NCBI RefSeq assembly: GCF_000194155.1
Contig: NZ_GL877878.1
Coordinates: 3,503,557-3,567,556 of the forward strand
DNA: 64,000 nt
Direction: 5' to 3'
Source of the DNA: Saccharopolyspora spinosa NRRL 18395
GTDB taxonomy: Bacteria; Actinomycetota; Actinomycetes; Mycobacteriales; Pseudonocardiaceae
In this document: piece after piece, positions 20,993-31,384 of the stretch
Layout: every line of letters begins with the position of its first letter
Position numbering within the stretch: the first letter of the stretch is position 1
Made by a program: the position numbers and the translations under genes
Notes under the pieces: model-generated
Database searches by the model: none
What the model saw: the letters and a program-made list of their open reading frames with translations, nothing else
Told to the model about the DNA's origin: nothing

Positions 20993-22039
20993 TCACTTGA
21001 TCCTCCCGATCAGCGAATGGGCCAGTGCGTCGAAGGAAGCGCGGATCTCAACGGGCATCGACAGCGAGGCGAGGCAGTCGTCGACCCCGGCAAGCTGCCT
21101 GGCAGCTTCCCGCTCGGCGAACTCACGCCCACCAGCCTCCTCGATGAGCTCCGCCGCTAGTCGCAGGCCCGAGTCGGTGCGCACGCCGCGCCCGAGTAGA
21201 GCCCCCAGCCGCGAGCTCGCGGGCGCCTCGGCGGTCAGCGCAGCGATCACCGGCAGCGTCCGCTTGGCCTCGCGCAGGTCCCCGAAGACTGGCTTGCCGG
21301 TGTTCGCTGGATCGCCCCAGATGCCGAGCACGTCATCGGTGCACTGGAACGCGAGGCCCAGATGGCGCCCGAGACGGTCGAAGCAGTCCGCAGCCGCAGC
21401 GTCAGCACCGCCCAGCAAGGCACCGGCCGAGGCGGAGAAGGCCAGCAGCGCACCGGTTTTGGCTTCGGCCATCGCCTGGTACTCGGCGATGCTCACCGCC
21501 TGCTCGCCCGTCCACGGCCGCTCGGTGAACCGAAGGTCCTCGACCTGCCCCACGACGACCTCCCGCATGGCGGCGGCAAGGCGCGCAGCCGCCGCAGCGG
21601 CGTTGGGGCCGCCTCCGCTGAGCAGGATCCCGAACGCCTCGGAGTGCAGCGCGTCACCGATCAGGATCGCCGCCGGAACCCCATACTCCTTCCACACCGC
21701 CGGCTGGCCGCGTCGCAGTTCATCGTTGTCGATGATGTCGTCGTGGATCAGGCTGAAGTTGTGCACGAGTTCGGCGGCGGCAGCCGCGGGCAACGCATCC
21801 GTTGCCACGGCACCGACCGCCTCCGCCGCGAGCAGGGCCAAGGTGGGCCGGATGGCCTTGCCCCCGGTGAAGGAACCCCCTGCGCGCCAACCGAAGTGGT
21901 ATCTGCCGATACGCGCCAGCGACGGACCGAGCCGGTCGACGAGATCCCGCAGCATCGGTTCGGTGAGCGCGCGAGCACGTCGAGTCGCGTTGAGCCCCAG
22001 CTCGTGATCACGGCTCGCGGTGGCCGGAAACGTCATCAT
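20993..22039 (-). CDS. Polyprenyl diphosphate synthase (geranylgeranyl/farnesyl type)
   Basis: Trans-prenyltransferase of 348 aa that condenses isopentenyl diphosphate with allylic diphosphates. The first aspartate-rich motif is LIHDDIIDNDELRRGQP and the second is CTDDVLGIWGD; both are intact, as is the GGKAIRP substrate loop. The ATG at 22039, with GAGG 6 bases upstream, is preferred to a 40-residue longer frame. No terpene synthase, carotenoid gene or quinone gene is adjacent, so the product chain length and pathway are open. It may feed quinones, carotenoids or a terpene cluster elsewhere. Confidence 0.88.
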   Translation of the reverse strand: MMTFPATASRDHELGLNATRRARALTEPMLRDLVDRLGPSLARIGRYHFGWRAGGSFTGGKAIRPTLALLAAEAVGAVATDALPAAAAAELVHNFSLIHDDIIDNDELRRGQPAVWKEYGVPAAILIGDALHSEAFGILLSGGGPNAAAAAARLAAAMREVVVGQVEDLRFTERPWTGEQAVSIAEYQAMAEAKTGALLAFSASAGALLGGADAAAADCFDRLGRHLGLAFQCTDDVLGIWGDPANTGKPVFGDLREAKRTLPVIAALTAEAPASSRLGALLGRGVRTDSGLRLAAELIEEAGGREFAEREAARQLAGVDDCLASLSMPVEIRASFDALAHSLIGRIK

Positions 22040-22263
22040 GATCCGCCTCAATCCTGGTATCGCCCTTGACCCGATCGACGCTATCCATCCGAGGAGTCCG
22101 CCGTATCGGCCGAAGTGGCAGCAAAGATCAACCGATCGACCGAGACAACGGCATGGCACCTCATACTTTCGGCCCGTTCACCGACGACGCCGCCGCCGTC
22201 GTCGTCGCCGGATCCTCTACCTCTCCCGATGCGGACTGCCACCGACATCAATGCCCGCTTCGC

Positions 22264-22500
22264 TCATCGGCGTGCGGGCCTCTTGGTGATTTCGTCGGTC
22301 GCTGCGCGGGCGTAGCGGCGGGCCAGGTGCGCCACGGCGGCCGTGAGTTCAGGCGGGCCGATGACCTCGAACTCACCGCCGTCCGAGCCGTCGCGCCGCC
22401 GGGATTCTCGGTGCAGTCGACGAAGCCGAGCAGGTCGCGCTGTCCCAGTACTTGAAGCCGTGCACCTCGTCGTATTCGCACGCCGGGGGCATCCCAAGAT
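22264..22500 (-). pseudogene. Fragments of a DyP-type peroxidase and an unidentified protein
   Basis: On the minus strand one frame reads CEYDEVHGFKYWDS, then after a shift RDLLGFVDCTENPGG, which is the conserved core of DyP-type peroxidases (usually LLGFVDGTxNP). A further frame reads GGEFEVIGPPELTAAVAHLA and RRYARA before a stop at 22264; this part looks like the end of another helical protein, possibly a WYL or HTH regulator. Neither has a start or full length. I interpret 22264-22500 as a composite of gene scraps. The rest of the 22040-22534 gap holds nothing I recognise. Confidence 0.5.
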
Positions 22501-22534
22501 GCGGTTCTGACTGCTCGATAGGCGTGGTTGATCG

Positions 22535-23461
22535 TCAGCCGGATGCGGGGCGTGGATCGCTGCTGAGCGCGTCGTAGACGCGGACGTTCCGCGCGACCTG
22601 CACCAACGCGCGGGCCAGCACCGAGCCGGGCTCCACCGCGCTGGTGACGAGCGCGATCTCAGCAGTGACGGACGGGTTCTCCAGCCGCAGCACGCGCGTA
22701 CCGACCGGGGGCCGCAGGGTTCGGATCCAGGTTTGCGGAATGATGCTCGCCCACCGGCCGGTGCCGACGTGCGCGAGCAGCGCGACCACGGAGTCGGCCT
22801 CGAGCTGCGGCGTCACCGCGAGGTCCTGGGTGGCCAGCGCGTCGTCGATGAGCTGGCGGCCGCGCATCCCCTCGGTGAGCAGGCACATCGGCAGTTCCAG
22901 CGCGTCCGACCAGCTGATGGTCTCCGCTTGGCCGGTGAGCAGTTCGGTGCTGGCGATGAGCACGTGCTGCTCCTCGTACAGCGGGGTGACCACGAGGCCG
23001 GTGGTGTTCGGCCCGTCCGGGTAGATGATCCCTGCGTCCAGCTCGAAGCGGCGGATCCGTTCGACGATCTCCGAGGATCGCAGGCTCGTCTCCAGCTGCA
23101 CGCGCACCAGCGGGTGCTCGGCGCAGAGGGGATCGGTGAGCAGCGCGACGGTGCTCGCGGCAGCCGGGATCACCCCGAGCCGGAGCTCGCCGGTGAGACC
23201 GGTCTGCAGGGCCGCCACCTCTTGCTTGAGCGCGTCGTGATCCGCCAGGATGCGCCGCGCCCACAGCACGAGCCGCTCGCCTTCGGGGGTGAGGCCTTCG
23301 AAGCTGCGCCCACGCCGGACCAGCGGCACCTTCAGCTCCTGTTCGAGCTTGCGGATGGCTTCGGACAGCGCTGGTTGGGACACGTAGCAGGCGCTCGCGG
23401 CGCGGGCGAAGTGCCGCTCCCGCGCGAGTGCCACGAAGTACTCGAGCTGGCGGAAAAGCAT
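22535..23461 (-). CDS. LysR-family transcriptional regulator
   Basis: 308-aa LysR regulator. The HTH is FRQLEYFVALARERHFARAA through QPALSEAIRKLEQELK, and the effector-binding domain follows from about residue 90 (ELRLGVIPAAASTVALL). The ATG at 23461 gives the canonical start; the frame is open to 23617 without supporting signals. The N-terminus points toward the broken formate dehydrogenase genes about 1.4 kb away, with a DUF488 gene between. In several actinobacteria a similar LysR neighbours fdh genes, so a link is possible but unproven. Confidence 0.88.
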   Translation of the reverse strand: MLFRQLEYFVALARERHFARAASACYVSQPALSEAIRKLEQELKVPLVRRGRSFEGLTPEGERLVLWARRILADHDALKQEVAALQTGLTGELRLGVIPAAASTVALLTDPLCAEHPLVRVQLETSLRSSEIVERIRRFELDAGIIYPDGPNTTGLVVTPLYEEQHVLIASTELLTGQAETISWSDALELPMCLLTEGMRGRQLIDDALATQDLAVTPQLEADSVVALLAHVGTGRWASIIPQTWIRTLRPPVGTRVLRLENPSVTAEIALVTSAVEPGSVLARALVQVARNVRVYDALSSDPRPASG

Positions 23462-23693
23462 GACCCATTCGACCACGCCGGAGCTTGGAGAACCGACGGC
23501 AGCGGTGTTTCGCACCGTCGCCATGACCTGGTCCGACCGCGCGGGCGGCAGCTCCGATCGATGGCCAACTCCGATGTTTGCAATCACATACGCCGTGTTC
23601 GGAAGGTTCACCGGCATCTACGGCAGGGCCGAATGCCACCGGTTCCGCCTCGGGCACCAGGCACAGAGGGTGCTGTGCTGCTCACCGGCGCAG

Positions 23694-24248
23694 TCACCAG
23701 GTCCAGTCCGGGCCGAGCGGGGGCTGGCCTGCGTCGTAGACCAGCACGCCCCGGCCGGCGACCAGGCGCGCCTCGGGGCTGGGACGGTGCGGTCGCACCG
23801 TCCCGTCATGCATCAGGTGGACGACCTCCACCTCGCGGACCAGGGTCAGGAAGTCGGCGATCATCTTGCGGTGGCAACGCCACCACACCGACTCCGCGCA
23901 CATCACCGCGGTCGGTTCCGCGGCCGCGTCGGCCAGCAGGTCGTCGATGGCGACCCGGAAACCGGCGGAGCGCATGTACTCGGCGTAACCGCTGAACGAC
24001 CGGTTGCGCAGCGCGGTGTCGGGGCTGTCCGGGTGCGCCCGGCGCCACCCGCCGAGCCGGGCGTCCCATCGGTAACCGATGTCGGCCTCCGGCAACCACT
24101 GCGACATCGCCGACCGCGTCGCATCGGGGTTGTACCGGCTGCCGGGTGCGGTGCGCACGTCGACCAGCAGGTGGACCTCGGCGCCGCGCAGCAGGCCGGT
24201 CATGGTCGCTGCGTCGGCGGTGCCGTGCCCGAAGGTCAGCACCCGCAT
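23694..24248 (-). CDS. DUF488 family protein
   Basis: 184-aa protein of the DUF488 family, unknown function. Family marks seen are LTFGHGTADAATMTGLL at the N-terminus, LLVDVRTAPGSRYNP, and MCAESVWWRCHRKMIADFL with the conserved cysteine and CHR motif. Two starts are possible, ATG at 24248 or GTG at 24257; the ATG fits the family better. It is a single gene between the LysR gene and the fdh region. Confidence 0.82.
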   Translation of the reverse strand: MRVLTFGHGTADAATMTGLLRGAEVHLLVDVRTAPGSRYNPDATRSAMSQWLPEADIGYRWDARLGGWRRAHPDSPDTALRNRSFSGYAEYMRSAGFRVAIDDLLADAAAEPTAVMCAESVWWRCHRKMIADFLTLVREVEVVHLMHDGTVRPHRPSPEARLVAGRGVLVYDAGQPPLGPDWTW

Positions 24249-24847
24249 CGGGACCACGTTTGTCGCGGAAGGACCCCAGCGGTCGTCGATGCTGCCGTGG
24301 CCGCTTCCCGGATGTGGAATCGAACTCTCGCCCAGCGGATCTCGCGCTCGTTCGGCAATCTCACGACAACCTCCCGTGGCAATTGACGCAGATCCGTCGC
24401 ATCACGGCCAGGTTTGCGGTGCGGGACCGAACCCGAATTCGGCTGGGCACGGTCCGCTCGGTTTCGTCCACGACGTCGAAGCCGCCGCGCCACCACGATC
24501 GGCGACTTGTGTTTCACCCCAACGAATTCCGGCGCCAGACACGGCTGCCCCGTTGCGGGGCGGTGCCACGGTCGGGGGAAGCCGCCGCGTCGACCAGGAT
24601 CAAGTGATCGGCGATACCTGTCAGACCGGTGCACGGGCTTGTCCGAGCCGCGACCACTTGGTGACGCCGAACACGCGGGGTCGAGGCCGAGCCGCTCGGT
24701 CGTCGCTAGATAAACGGCGCCTATCACTAGATCGCCACTGCTTCTTTGACTTCCCCGCGCGGGCGGCAAACGCTGGATCAGCGGTGGAGTCTCGGGCCCG
24801 CCGCCAGCGGGCGAATGCCGGCGACGGACGCGAGGGGTGGCCACATC
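24249..24847. other. Non-coding gap before fdhA
   Basis: About 600 bases with no frame that has both a ribosome site and family resemblance. It must contain the promoters for the DUF488 gene (minus) and fdhA (plus). A GAGGGG ribosome site for fdhA lies at its right end. Confidence 0.4.
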
Positions 24848-27146
24848 ATGAACAAGGTCGAAGGTCCTGGCGAGGACGAACTCTCGGTCGTCGCGCCGAA
24901 GACCTGGGCGGCCGGTGTGCCCGCCGTGGCGCACGCCCTGGAGTACTCGCTGAGCCAGACCACGCCTCGCAGGACGGTGCTGACGCTGTTGAACGTCAAC
25001 CAGGCGAAAGGAATCGACTGCCCCGGTTGCGCGTGGCCCGATCCGAAGCACCGGCACATGAACGAGTACTGCGAGAACGGCGCCAAGCACATCAACGACG
25101 AGGCGACCACGCGCCGGGTCACCGCCGACTTCTTCCGGCAGCACCCCGTCTCCGAGCTGGCCCAGAAGTCTGACCAGTGGCTCAACCACCAGGGCCGGCT
25201 CACCGAGCCCGTGGTCAAGCGGCCCGGCTCGGACCACTACGAGCCGATCACCTGGGACGCCGCGTTCGACCTGCTCGCCGACGAGCTGCGGGCGCTCGAC
25301 TCCCCCAACGAGGCGCTGTTCTACACCTCGGGCCGGCTCAACAACGAGGCAGCATTCCTGCTCCAGCTGTTCGCTCGGCATTCCTGCTCCAGCTGTTCGC
25401 GCGGGCGTTCGGCACCAACAACCTGCCCGACTGCAGCAACATGTGCCACGAATCAAGCGGATCCGCGATGCAGCAGACGTTGGGCGTCGGCAAGGGCAGC
25501 GCGAGCCTGGACGACATCCACCACAGCGACCTGGTCTTCGTCGTCGGCCAGAACCCCGGCACGAACCATCCGCGGATGCTGTCGGCGCTCGAGCAGACCA
25601 AACGCAACGGCGGGCAGGTCGTGGCCGTGAACCCGTTGCCCGAGGCCGGGCTGATCCGGTTCAAGAACCCCCAGAAGGCTCGCGGGGTGATCGGCCGCGG
25701 CACCGCGATCGCGGACCAGTTCCTGCAGATCCGCCCCGGCGGTGACCTCGCGCTATTCAAGGCGCTGAACCTGCTGCTGCTGGAGGCCGAGGACGCCAAC
25801 CCCGGCACCGTGCTCGACCACGAGTTCATCCAGGCCAACACCAGCGGTTTCGCGGAGTTCGCCGAGCGCGCCCACGAGATCACCTGGGACGAGGTCCGCA
25901 CCGCCACCGGGCTGACCCGCGAGGAGATCAAGCAGGTGCGCGACCGGGTCCTGGCCAGCAAGAGCATCATCGTCTGCTGGGCGATGGGTTTGACGCAGCA
26001 GAAGCACGGCGTCCCCACCATCCGCGAGGTCGTCAACTTCCTGCTGCTGCGCGGGAACATCGGCAAGCCCGGAGCCGGTACCTGTCCGGTGCGGGGCCAC
26101 AGCAACGTGCAGGGCGACCGCACGATGGGTATCTGGGAGCGGATGCCGCAGGGCTTCCTGGATGCGCTGGAGCGCGAGTTCGGGTTCACGCCGCCGACCG
26201 AGCACGGCTGGGATTCGGTGGATTCCATCCGCGCCATGCGCGACGGCCGCGCCAAGTTCTTCCTAGGCGTCGCCGGGAACTTCGTGCGGGCCGCGCCGGA
26301 CAGCGAGATCACCGAGCAGGCGATGCGCCGCTGCCGGCTGACCGCGCACATCTCGACCAAGCTGACTGCGGCGAAACCGCGCTGATCCTGCCGACGCTCG
26401 GGCGAAGCGACCGGGATGTCCAGGCCGGCGGCGAGCAATTCGTCACGGTCGAGGACTCGATGAGCGAGGTGCACGCCTCCCGCGGTCGCTTGGAACCCGC
26501 CTCGGAGGTGCTGCTCAGCGAGGTGGCGATCATCAGCCGGCTGGCTCGTCGGACCCTGGGCGACAACCCCGCCATCCCGTGGGAGGGGTTCGAGGCGGAC
26601 TACGGCACGATCCGGGACCGGATTTCGCGCGTCGTGCCGGGTTTCGCGGACTTCAACGCGCGGGTGGCCGAGCCGGGCGGGTTCGCGCTGCCGAACCCGG
26701 TGAACCGCGGGGTTTTCCGGACCACGAGCGGCAAGGCGATCTTCACCCGCAACGAGTTCGAGATGCTCAAACCCCCGGCCGGACATCTGGTGCTGCAGTC
26801 GCTGCGCTCCCACGACCAGTGGAACACCATCCCGTACGCGCCGAACGACAGGTACCGGGGAATCCACAACGCGCGCCGGGTCGTGCTCGTCAATCCGGCC
26901 GACCTGGACGCGCTCGGACTCGCCGATCGTGCCGAAGTGGACCTGGTGAGCGTGTGGCACGACGGGGTGGAGCGGCGTGCGCGCAACTTCCGGGTGGTCG
27001 GCTATCCGACGACGCCTGGTTCTGCCGCCGCGTACTACCCGGAAACCAACGTCCTGGTGCCGTTGGACAGCGTGGCCGACATCAGCAACACACCTACCTC
27101 CAAGGGAATCGTGGTCCGGCTGGAGCCGTCACTCGCCGGGGGATGA
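24848..27146 (+). pseudogene. fdhA: FdhA-like molybdopterin oxidoreductase alpha subunit, two lesions
   Basis: Molybdopterin-dependent formate dehydrogenase-like subunit (TIGR01701/YdeP group). Frame 1 from 24848 includes DCPGCAWPDP (C58, C61). A 26-bp tandem duplication at 25352-25403 shifts the frame; the next frame continues FGTNNLPDCSNMCHESSG, which holds the active-site region, and VGQNPGTNHPRML, to a stop at 26385. A second lesion near 26362, apparently a deletion of the conserved NRSH segment, is followed by a third frame (ALILPTLGRSDRDVQ, EQFVTVEDSM) running to 27146. Rejoined length is close to the normal 750-770 aa. The intact fdhD gene follows 52 bases later. Confidence 0.88.
25352..25403 (+). 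repeat. 26-bp tandem duplication inside fdhA
   Basis: Two adjacent 26-base copies (25352-25377 and 25378-25403) share 25 bases, differing only at T25375 versus G25401. Removing one copy restores the reading frame and the family sequence AAFLLQLFARAFGTNN. The duplication length is not a multiple of three, so it alone inactivates the gene. Confidence 0.93.
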
Positions 27147-27198
27147 CGAACTCCTGCGCCAGCAGTTCCCACACCGTGTGCTTGGAAAGGACGAACTC

Positions 27199-28050
27199 AT
27201 GGGACGAGTCACCGCGCGGCGGCGTGTGCTGCGGATCCGCGAGGGAGTGCCGTCGCAGCGCCCGGACACCCTCGCGGCCGAGGAACCGATGGAGATCCGG
27301 GTCGCCGGCCGCCCCCTCACCGTGACCATGCGCACCCCCGGGCACGACTTCGACCTCGCGGTCGGGTTCCTGGTGAGCGAAGGTGTCGTCCGCGTCAGCG
27401 AGGACGTGGCCGGGATCCGCTACTGCGCGGGTGCCACCGCCGATGGCTCCAACACCTTCAACGTCGTCGACGTGGCCTTGGCGCCAGGCGTGGCACCACC
27501 CGACCCGTCGTTGGAACGGAACTTCTACACCACGTCCTCATGCGGACTGTGCGGAAAGGCCAGCCTGGACGCGGTGCGCACCACGACGACCTGGCCGCTC
27601 GGCGAGGACTCGCTGCGCATCGACCTAGAGACGCTGACGACGCTCCCCGACCGGCTGCGCGCGGCCCAGCGGGTGTTCGACAGCACCGGCGGCCTGCACG
27701 CCGCCGGACTGTTCACCGCCGACGGTCAGCTCACCTGCCTGCGCGAGGACGTTGGGCGGCACAACGCGGTGGACAAGGTCATCGGTGACGCCCTGCGCGC
27801 GGACCGGCTGCCGCTTCAGGACTCGGTGCTGATGGTCAGCGGCCGGGCGTCCTTCGAACTGGTCCAGAAAGCGGTGATGGCCGGCATCCCGGCGCTGGTG
27901 GCCGTGTCCGCCCCTTCCTCGCTCGCCGTGGATCTCGCGGCGGACTCCGGGCTGACGCTCATCGGCTTCCTGCGCGGCACCTCCATGAACATCTACACCG
28001 GAGCAGAACGGGTGCAACCGAACCTCGTCCCCGCCGGAACCGGCAACTGA
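27199..28050 (+). CDS. fdhD: FdhD sulfur carrier / formate dehydrogenase accessory protein
   Basis: 283-aa protein that passes sulfur from a cysteine desulfurase to the molybdenum cofactor before it is inserted into formate dehydrogenase. The sulfur-carrying cysteines are C115-x-x-C118 in [12 protein letters not shown]. Other family marks are [17 protein letters not shown] and [15 protein letters not shown]. The ATG at 27199 has AAAGGA 9 bases upstream; the longer frame from 26977 overlaps fdhA and is rejected. The gene is intact although its normal client gene upstream is broken, so it may serve another Fdh elsewhere or be on its way to loss. Confidence 0.95.
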   Translation: MGRVTARRRVLRIREGVPSQRPDTLAAEEPMEIRVAGRPLTVTMRTPGHDFDLAVGFLVSEGVVRVSEDVAGIRYCAGATADGSNTFNVVDVALAPGVAPPDPSLERNFYTTSSCGLCGKASLDAVRTTTTWPLGEDSLRIDLETLTTLPDRLRAAQRVFDSTGGLHAAGLFTADGQLTCLREDVGRHNAVDKVIGDALRADRLPLQDSVLMVSGRASFELVQKAVMAGIPALVAVSAPSSLAVDLAADSGLTLIGFLRGTSMNIYTGAERVQPNLVPAGTGN

Positions 28051-28266
28051 GCCGGAACCGGCAACTGATAGGTGCGGCTTATCGGCAATTCGGAAACATC
28101 ACTTTGCCGCACCCCGGAATTCCGGCGGAGAATTCAGCCAAGTTGAAGATCCTGCTGCTGCGGCGCGGAAAACGCTCTTGTCCCGATTCCGAACTCCGCT
28201 GCCGACGGCCGAGCTTCGCCTCATATTCGGTGCACCGCAGCGCAGGGCGGAAGCGGGAGGTGTGCC

Positions 28267-29100
28267 ATGCCGGCTTGGCGGGTGCGCGATTTCCACGACG
28301 ACGACCTGGACCAGGCGATCCACATCTGGAACCAGACCAGGGAAGGCGGGGAGCCGGTGTTCTCCGCCGCCGAGGTGGTGTCGATCGCGCGGGCCGGGCA
28401 TCCGGCCCTGGTCGCGGTGGTGCAGCAGGACGTGGTCGGCATGGCGGCAGCCAAGGTCGAGGGTGACAGTGCCTGGCTGGCGCTGTTCGCCCTCGACGCC
28501 CGGTGGCGCAACCGCGGCATCGGCAGCGCACTGCTGGCCGAGTTGGAGAAGAAGCTGCGAGGCCTGGGCGTGCACCGCATCACCAGCCTGGTGTCCGAGG
28601 GAGCCGCGGGTTTCCGGGCGATGGTCAACTCCGGCTACCGGCCGCGTACCGACCTGACCTACTTCGAGAAGGTGGAAGAACTCGACCCCGCCGAGCTCGA
28701 CGAGGTCGAAGAGATCGCCGGAACCCGTTCCACCTATGCGGCGGGCCCTGCGCACGGGGTGACCAACGAACTGCTCAAGCTGATCCCGGGCTTCCGCGAA
28801 CACGACCACCGCCTGCTGGTCTGCGCCACCAACGCGGTGGGCTCGCTGGACCCGGCCTGGCGCGCGACAACGTCGATCTCGATCTGCTTGTGCAGCGAAC
28901 CGAACTGTTCACCCCGGCGGACATCGAGTTCGCCGCGCGCCAGGGCGCCCAGGCCGCGTTCGAGCGCGACGTGCTGCACGAGGACCGAGCTCGCGACGAC
29001 CGATGAATACCTGAAAGCGATCGCAGACGCACGCCCGACGCTGACCGCCGAGGTCATCGCCGAGTTCGAGCAGGATATCGACACGTACACGAGGCTCTAA
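28267..29100 (+). pseudogene. GNAT-AAA+ ATPase fusion with large internal deletion
   Basis: Residues 1-140 are a GNAT acetyltransferase (ALDARWRNRGIGSALLAEL is the acetyl-CoA loop). The frame then enters an AAA+ ATPase directly at Walker B (LDEVEEIAGTRSTYAAG), skipping Walker A, and continues HGVTNELLKLIPGF and LLVCATNAVGSLDPA. After that it shifts: DNVDLDLLVQRTELFTPADI appears in a second frame, missing the usual PGRFD segment, and TTDEYLKAIADARPTLTAEV returns to the first frame to the stop. Related actinobacterial proteins join GNAT and AAA domains, so I read this as one decayed fusion gene. The GNAT half may still be made. Confidence 0.65.
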
Positions 29101-29290
29101 CGCAACGCCGGGTTCGCGTCACAGGACAAATCGATGCCGTTCGGTGCGGATCAGTGCAGTACGGGCCAGCCCGGTCCGCCCGCCCCGAGCCCGTGCGCTG
29201 AGAAGTGATGCTGGCTCTGCGCTGCGCAGGGAGGACGGTCGAGCCGTCGCGGGATCCGCCCGGTGGTGCGGCGACATCGGCGATGCGCCG

Positions 29291-29470
29291 CGTGCCAGCA
29301 AGGAGAAGGGACGCGGCTGGGGGTCAGGGCTGGCGCTGACAGCGATCGGCGCGGCGCTGACCACCGCCGGCCGCGCTCGTGATCACCGCAGGGAAGTTCT
29401 TCGACGGTGCCTGGTTGATCATGCTCATCATTCCCCTGCTGGTGCTCGGCTTCAGCGCGGTGCACCCGGC
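29291..29470 (+). pseudogene. APC-type permease C-terminal scrap
   Basis: Two frames in succession give GWGSGLALTAIGAALTTAG and ALVITAGKFFDGAWLIMLII followed by PLLVLGFSAVH, matching the last helices of APC-family amino-acid permeases (typical ITKFxxGAW). No start, no stop context and one frameshift. The remainder of 29101-29559 shows no gene. Confidence 0.5.
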
Positions 29471-29559
29471 GCCAGCGGGCGGCAGCACGACACCTCAGCG
29501 CAGCGCGGGAGGGCTACCGGACGCACACCGGAAGCCAGCCGAATGCAGTCCCGGTCCGG

Positions 29560-30462
29560 TCAGGGGACGAGGACGACCTTGCCGACGACGTGCCCGTTCT
29601 CGACCTCGGCGAGCGCCTGGCGAGCCTCGTCCAGCGGACGAATCTGCGCGACGTGCGGGTCCAACGCCTTCGAAGCGACCAGCCGGACGAGACTGGTGAG
29701 CACGGCAGTGCTCCGGTCCCGTTCGACCACTTGGCCACCGAGTTCGCGAACCAGCGGTTTGTCGGCCACCGACAACAGCCGGGAGCGGTCCGCGACCAGA
29801 CCTGCGACGGCGCGCAGGGCCGCGCCTCCCACGAGGTCGAAGACGGCGTCGACCCCATTCGGCGCGGCGACGCGCACCCGATCGAGAAGACCATCGCCGT
29901 AGGCCACCGGGGTCGCCCCGAACCCGGCGACGAGGTCGTGCTTGGCCGGGCTCGCCACGCCTACGACGTTGATCCCCCGGGCCCGCGCGAGCTGCACGAC
30001 CGGGATCCCGACGCCGCCACCTGCACCGTTGACCAAGAGCGTGGCACCGGCGGGCAGGCCGAGGTTCTCCAGCGCATCGTGCGCGGTGCCGACCGCGACT
30101 GGCAGCACGGCTGCCGCCTCCCGCGACACCGATTCTGGTCGATGCGCCGCGAACGACGCGGTGACCAGCGCCTGCTCCGCCCAGCCGCCGACCATCCCCG
30201 GGCAGCCACCGAACACCTCGTCGCCGACCGAGAACCCCGCCACCCCCGGCCCGAGCGCCGTAACGGTCCCGGCCACTTCACGGCCCAGCACCGCAGGCCC
30301 GGATATGCCGTAGGTGCCGTCCCGGAGCCTCCAGTCCCCCGGGTTCACTCCCGCCGCGCGCACCTGGACGAGCAGTTCACCCGGGCCGGGGGCAGGCACC
30401 GGGACGTCGAGGAAGACCTGCTTCTCCGGTCCACCCGCTTCGGTGAACCCGTACGCCCGCAT
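29560..30462 (-). CDS. NADPH:quinone oxidoreductase-like MDR protein
   Basis: 300-aa zinc-independent member of the medium-chain dehydrogenase family. The N-terminal GroES-like part has GELLVQVRAAGVNPGDWRLR and the Rossmann part has VNGAGGGVGIPVVQLARARG, the NADPH-binding glycine motif. The structural zinc cysteines are absent, as in quinone reductases. The ATG at 30462 gives the normal N-terminus; upstream in-frame sequence to 30900 has no family resemblance. It is a single gene, likely reducing quinones or reactive enones. Substrate unknown. Confidence 0.88.
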   Translation of the reverse strand: MRAYGFTEAGGPEKQVFLDVPVPAPGPGELLVQVRAAGVNPGDWRLRDGTYGISGPAVLGREVAGTVTALGPGVAGFSVGDEVFGGCPGMVGGWAEQALVTASFAAHRPESVSREAAAVLPVAVGTAHDALENLGLPAGATLLVNGAGGGVGIPVVQLARARGINVVGVASPAKHDLVAGFGATPVAYGDGLLDRVRVAAPNGVDAVFDLVGGAALRAVAGLVADRSRLLSVADKPLVRELGGQVVERDRSTAVLTSLVRLVASKALDPHVAQIRPLDEARQALAEVENGHVVGKVVLVP

Positions 30463-30658
30463 GCCTGCATCCCGTCGCCGTGGCGTTCGAAGTCGTAAGG
30501 GGCCTTTCGGCCAGCCGTCCGCGGTCGACGTGGACGACCCGGATGGGCCGACCACGCTGAGCGACCGGTAGTGAGAGTAGCGCCGACGCGGGCATTGCCC
30601 GTCCCGTTCTCGAAGGATGGGACCGTCAGCCCCGGAAGTACTGCCGCCGGCCGGGCCG

Positions 30659-31096
30659 TCACCTGGGGTCGAGCACGAACACGGGGATCTGCCGGTCGGT
30701 CTTCTCCTGGTACTCGGCGTACGGGGGGTAAGCCGCGACAGCACGCCCCCACCACTCGGCCCGCTCGGCGCCCTCGACCTCGCGAGCGAGGTACTTCCTG
30801 TTCGCCGTCCCATCCTGCAGCGAGAGCTCGGGGTGCGCCTTGATGTTGTAATACCAGGTGGGGTGCTCCGGTGCGCCGCCCTTCGACGCAACCACGGCAT
30901 AGCTTCCGCCCTGCGCCACGCGCATCACCGGGGTGTAGCGCAACTTGCCGGTCCGCGCGCCGCGCAACGTCAGCAGCACGATGGGCGACCCGAGGATTTC
31001 GATGCCCTCAGTGGTCCCGGTCTCAAGCACCTTCTTCGTCTGGTTGCGCACCCAGTCCATCGGGCTGAACTCCACGTCCTCGCCTGCAGCAGCCAC
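30659..31096 (-). CDS. Deazaflavin (F420)-dependent nitroreductase family protein, Ddn type
   Basis: 145-aa split-barrel protein of the Ddn/DUF385 family, which uses reduced F420 or binds other flavins to reduce quinones and nitro compounds. Marks are ILGSPIVLLTLRGARTGKLRYTP is too long to quote fully, but the LTxRGARTGK core and the HPTWYYNIKAHPE motif, both for cofactor binding, are present. The family is typical of F420-producing actinobacteria. It lies 197 bases upstream of the quinone reductase gene on the same strand; co-transcription is possible but a small CGGGC-ATT-GCCCG hairpin lies between. Confidence 0.88.
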   Translation of the reverse strand: MAAAGEDVEFSPMDWVRNQTKKVLETGTTEGIEILGSPIVLLTLRGARTGKLRYTPVMRVAQGGSYAVVASKGGAPEHPTWYYNIKAHPELSLQDGTANRKYLAREVEGAERAEWWGRAVAAYPPYAEYQEKTDRQIPVFVLDPR

Positions 31097-31384
31097 TTCG
31101 GACGCTCCTTCCGCCGCTCGCCCGTCACCACCCCGATGACTGATCAGGCCGGTGAGCCGTGTCTATTACGCCGAGCCCACAATAACTCGCTCCCCACGCT
31201 CGAATCATGATCCGGAGCTGCGCCGACTCCGCTGATGGGTGATGCACAGCGCCCCACTTCACCGGCCGCCAGCCTGCCCGGCGATCTCCGCCGCGACTCC
31301 GGCGGCGAAACTCCCCGTGCGTCAACGGATGGTGAACCGAACGACGCGGCCAGGGCAGCGCCTCGGTCCCGTTCCGCCAGCCGG

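Noticed and set aside
20993..22039. Polyprenyl synthase as part of a biosynthetic gene cluster with the NRPS
   Set aside because: They are 16 kb apart with unrelated genes between and no terpene cyclase, so no cluster is supported.
24414..24713. Small Arg-rich frame before fdhA
   Set aside because: No ribosome site, no family likeness, composition of a shadow frame.
25338..26960. A 540-aa antisense frame through fdhA
   Set aside because: No start signal or recognisable motif; it runs across both fdhA lesions, as a shadow would.
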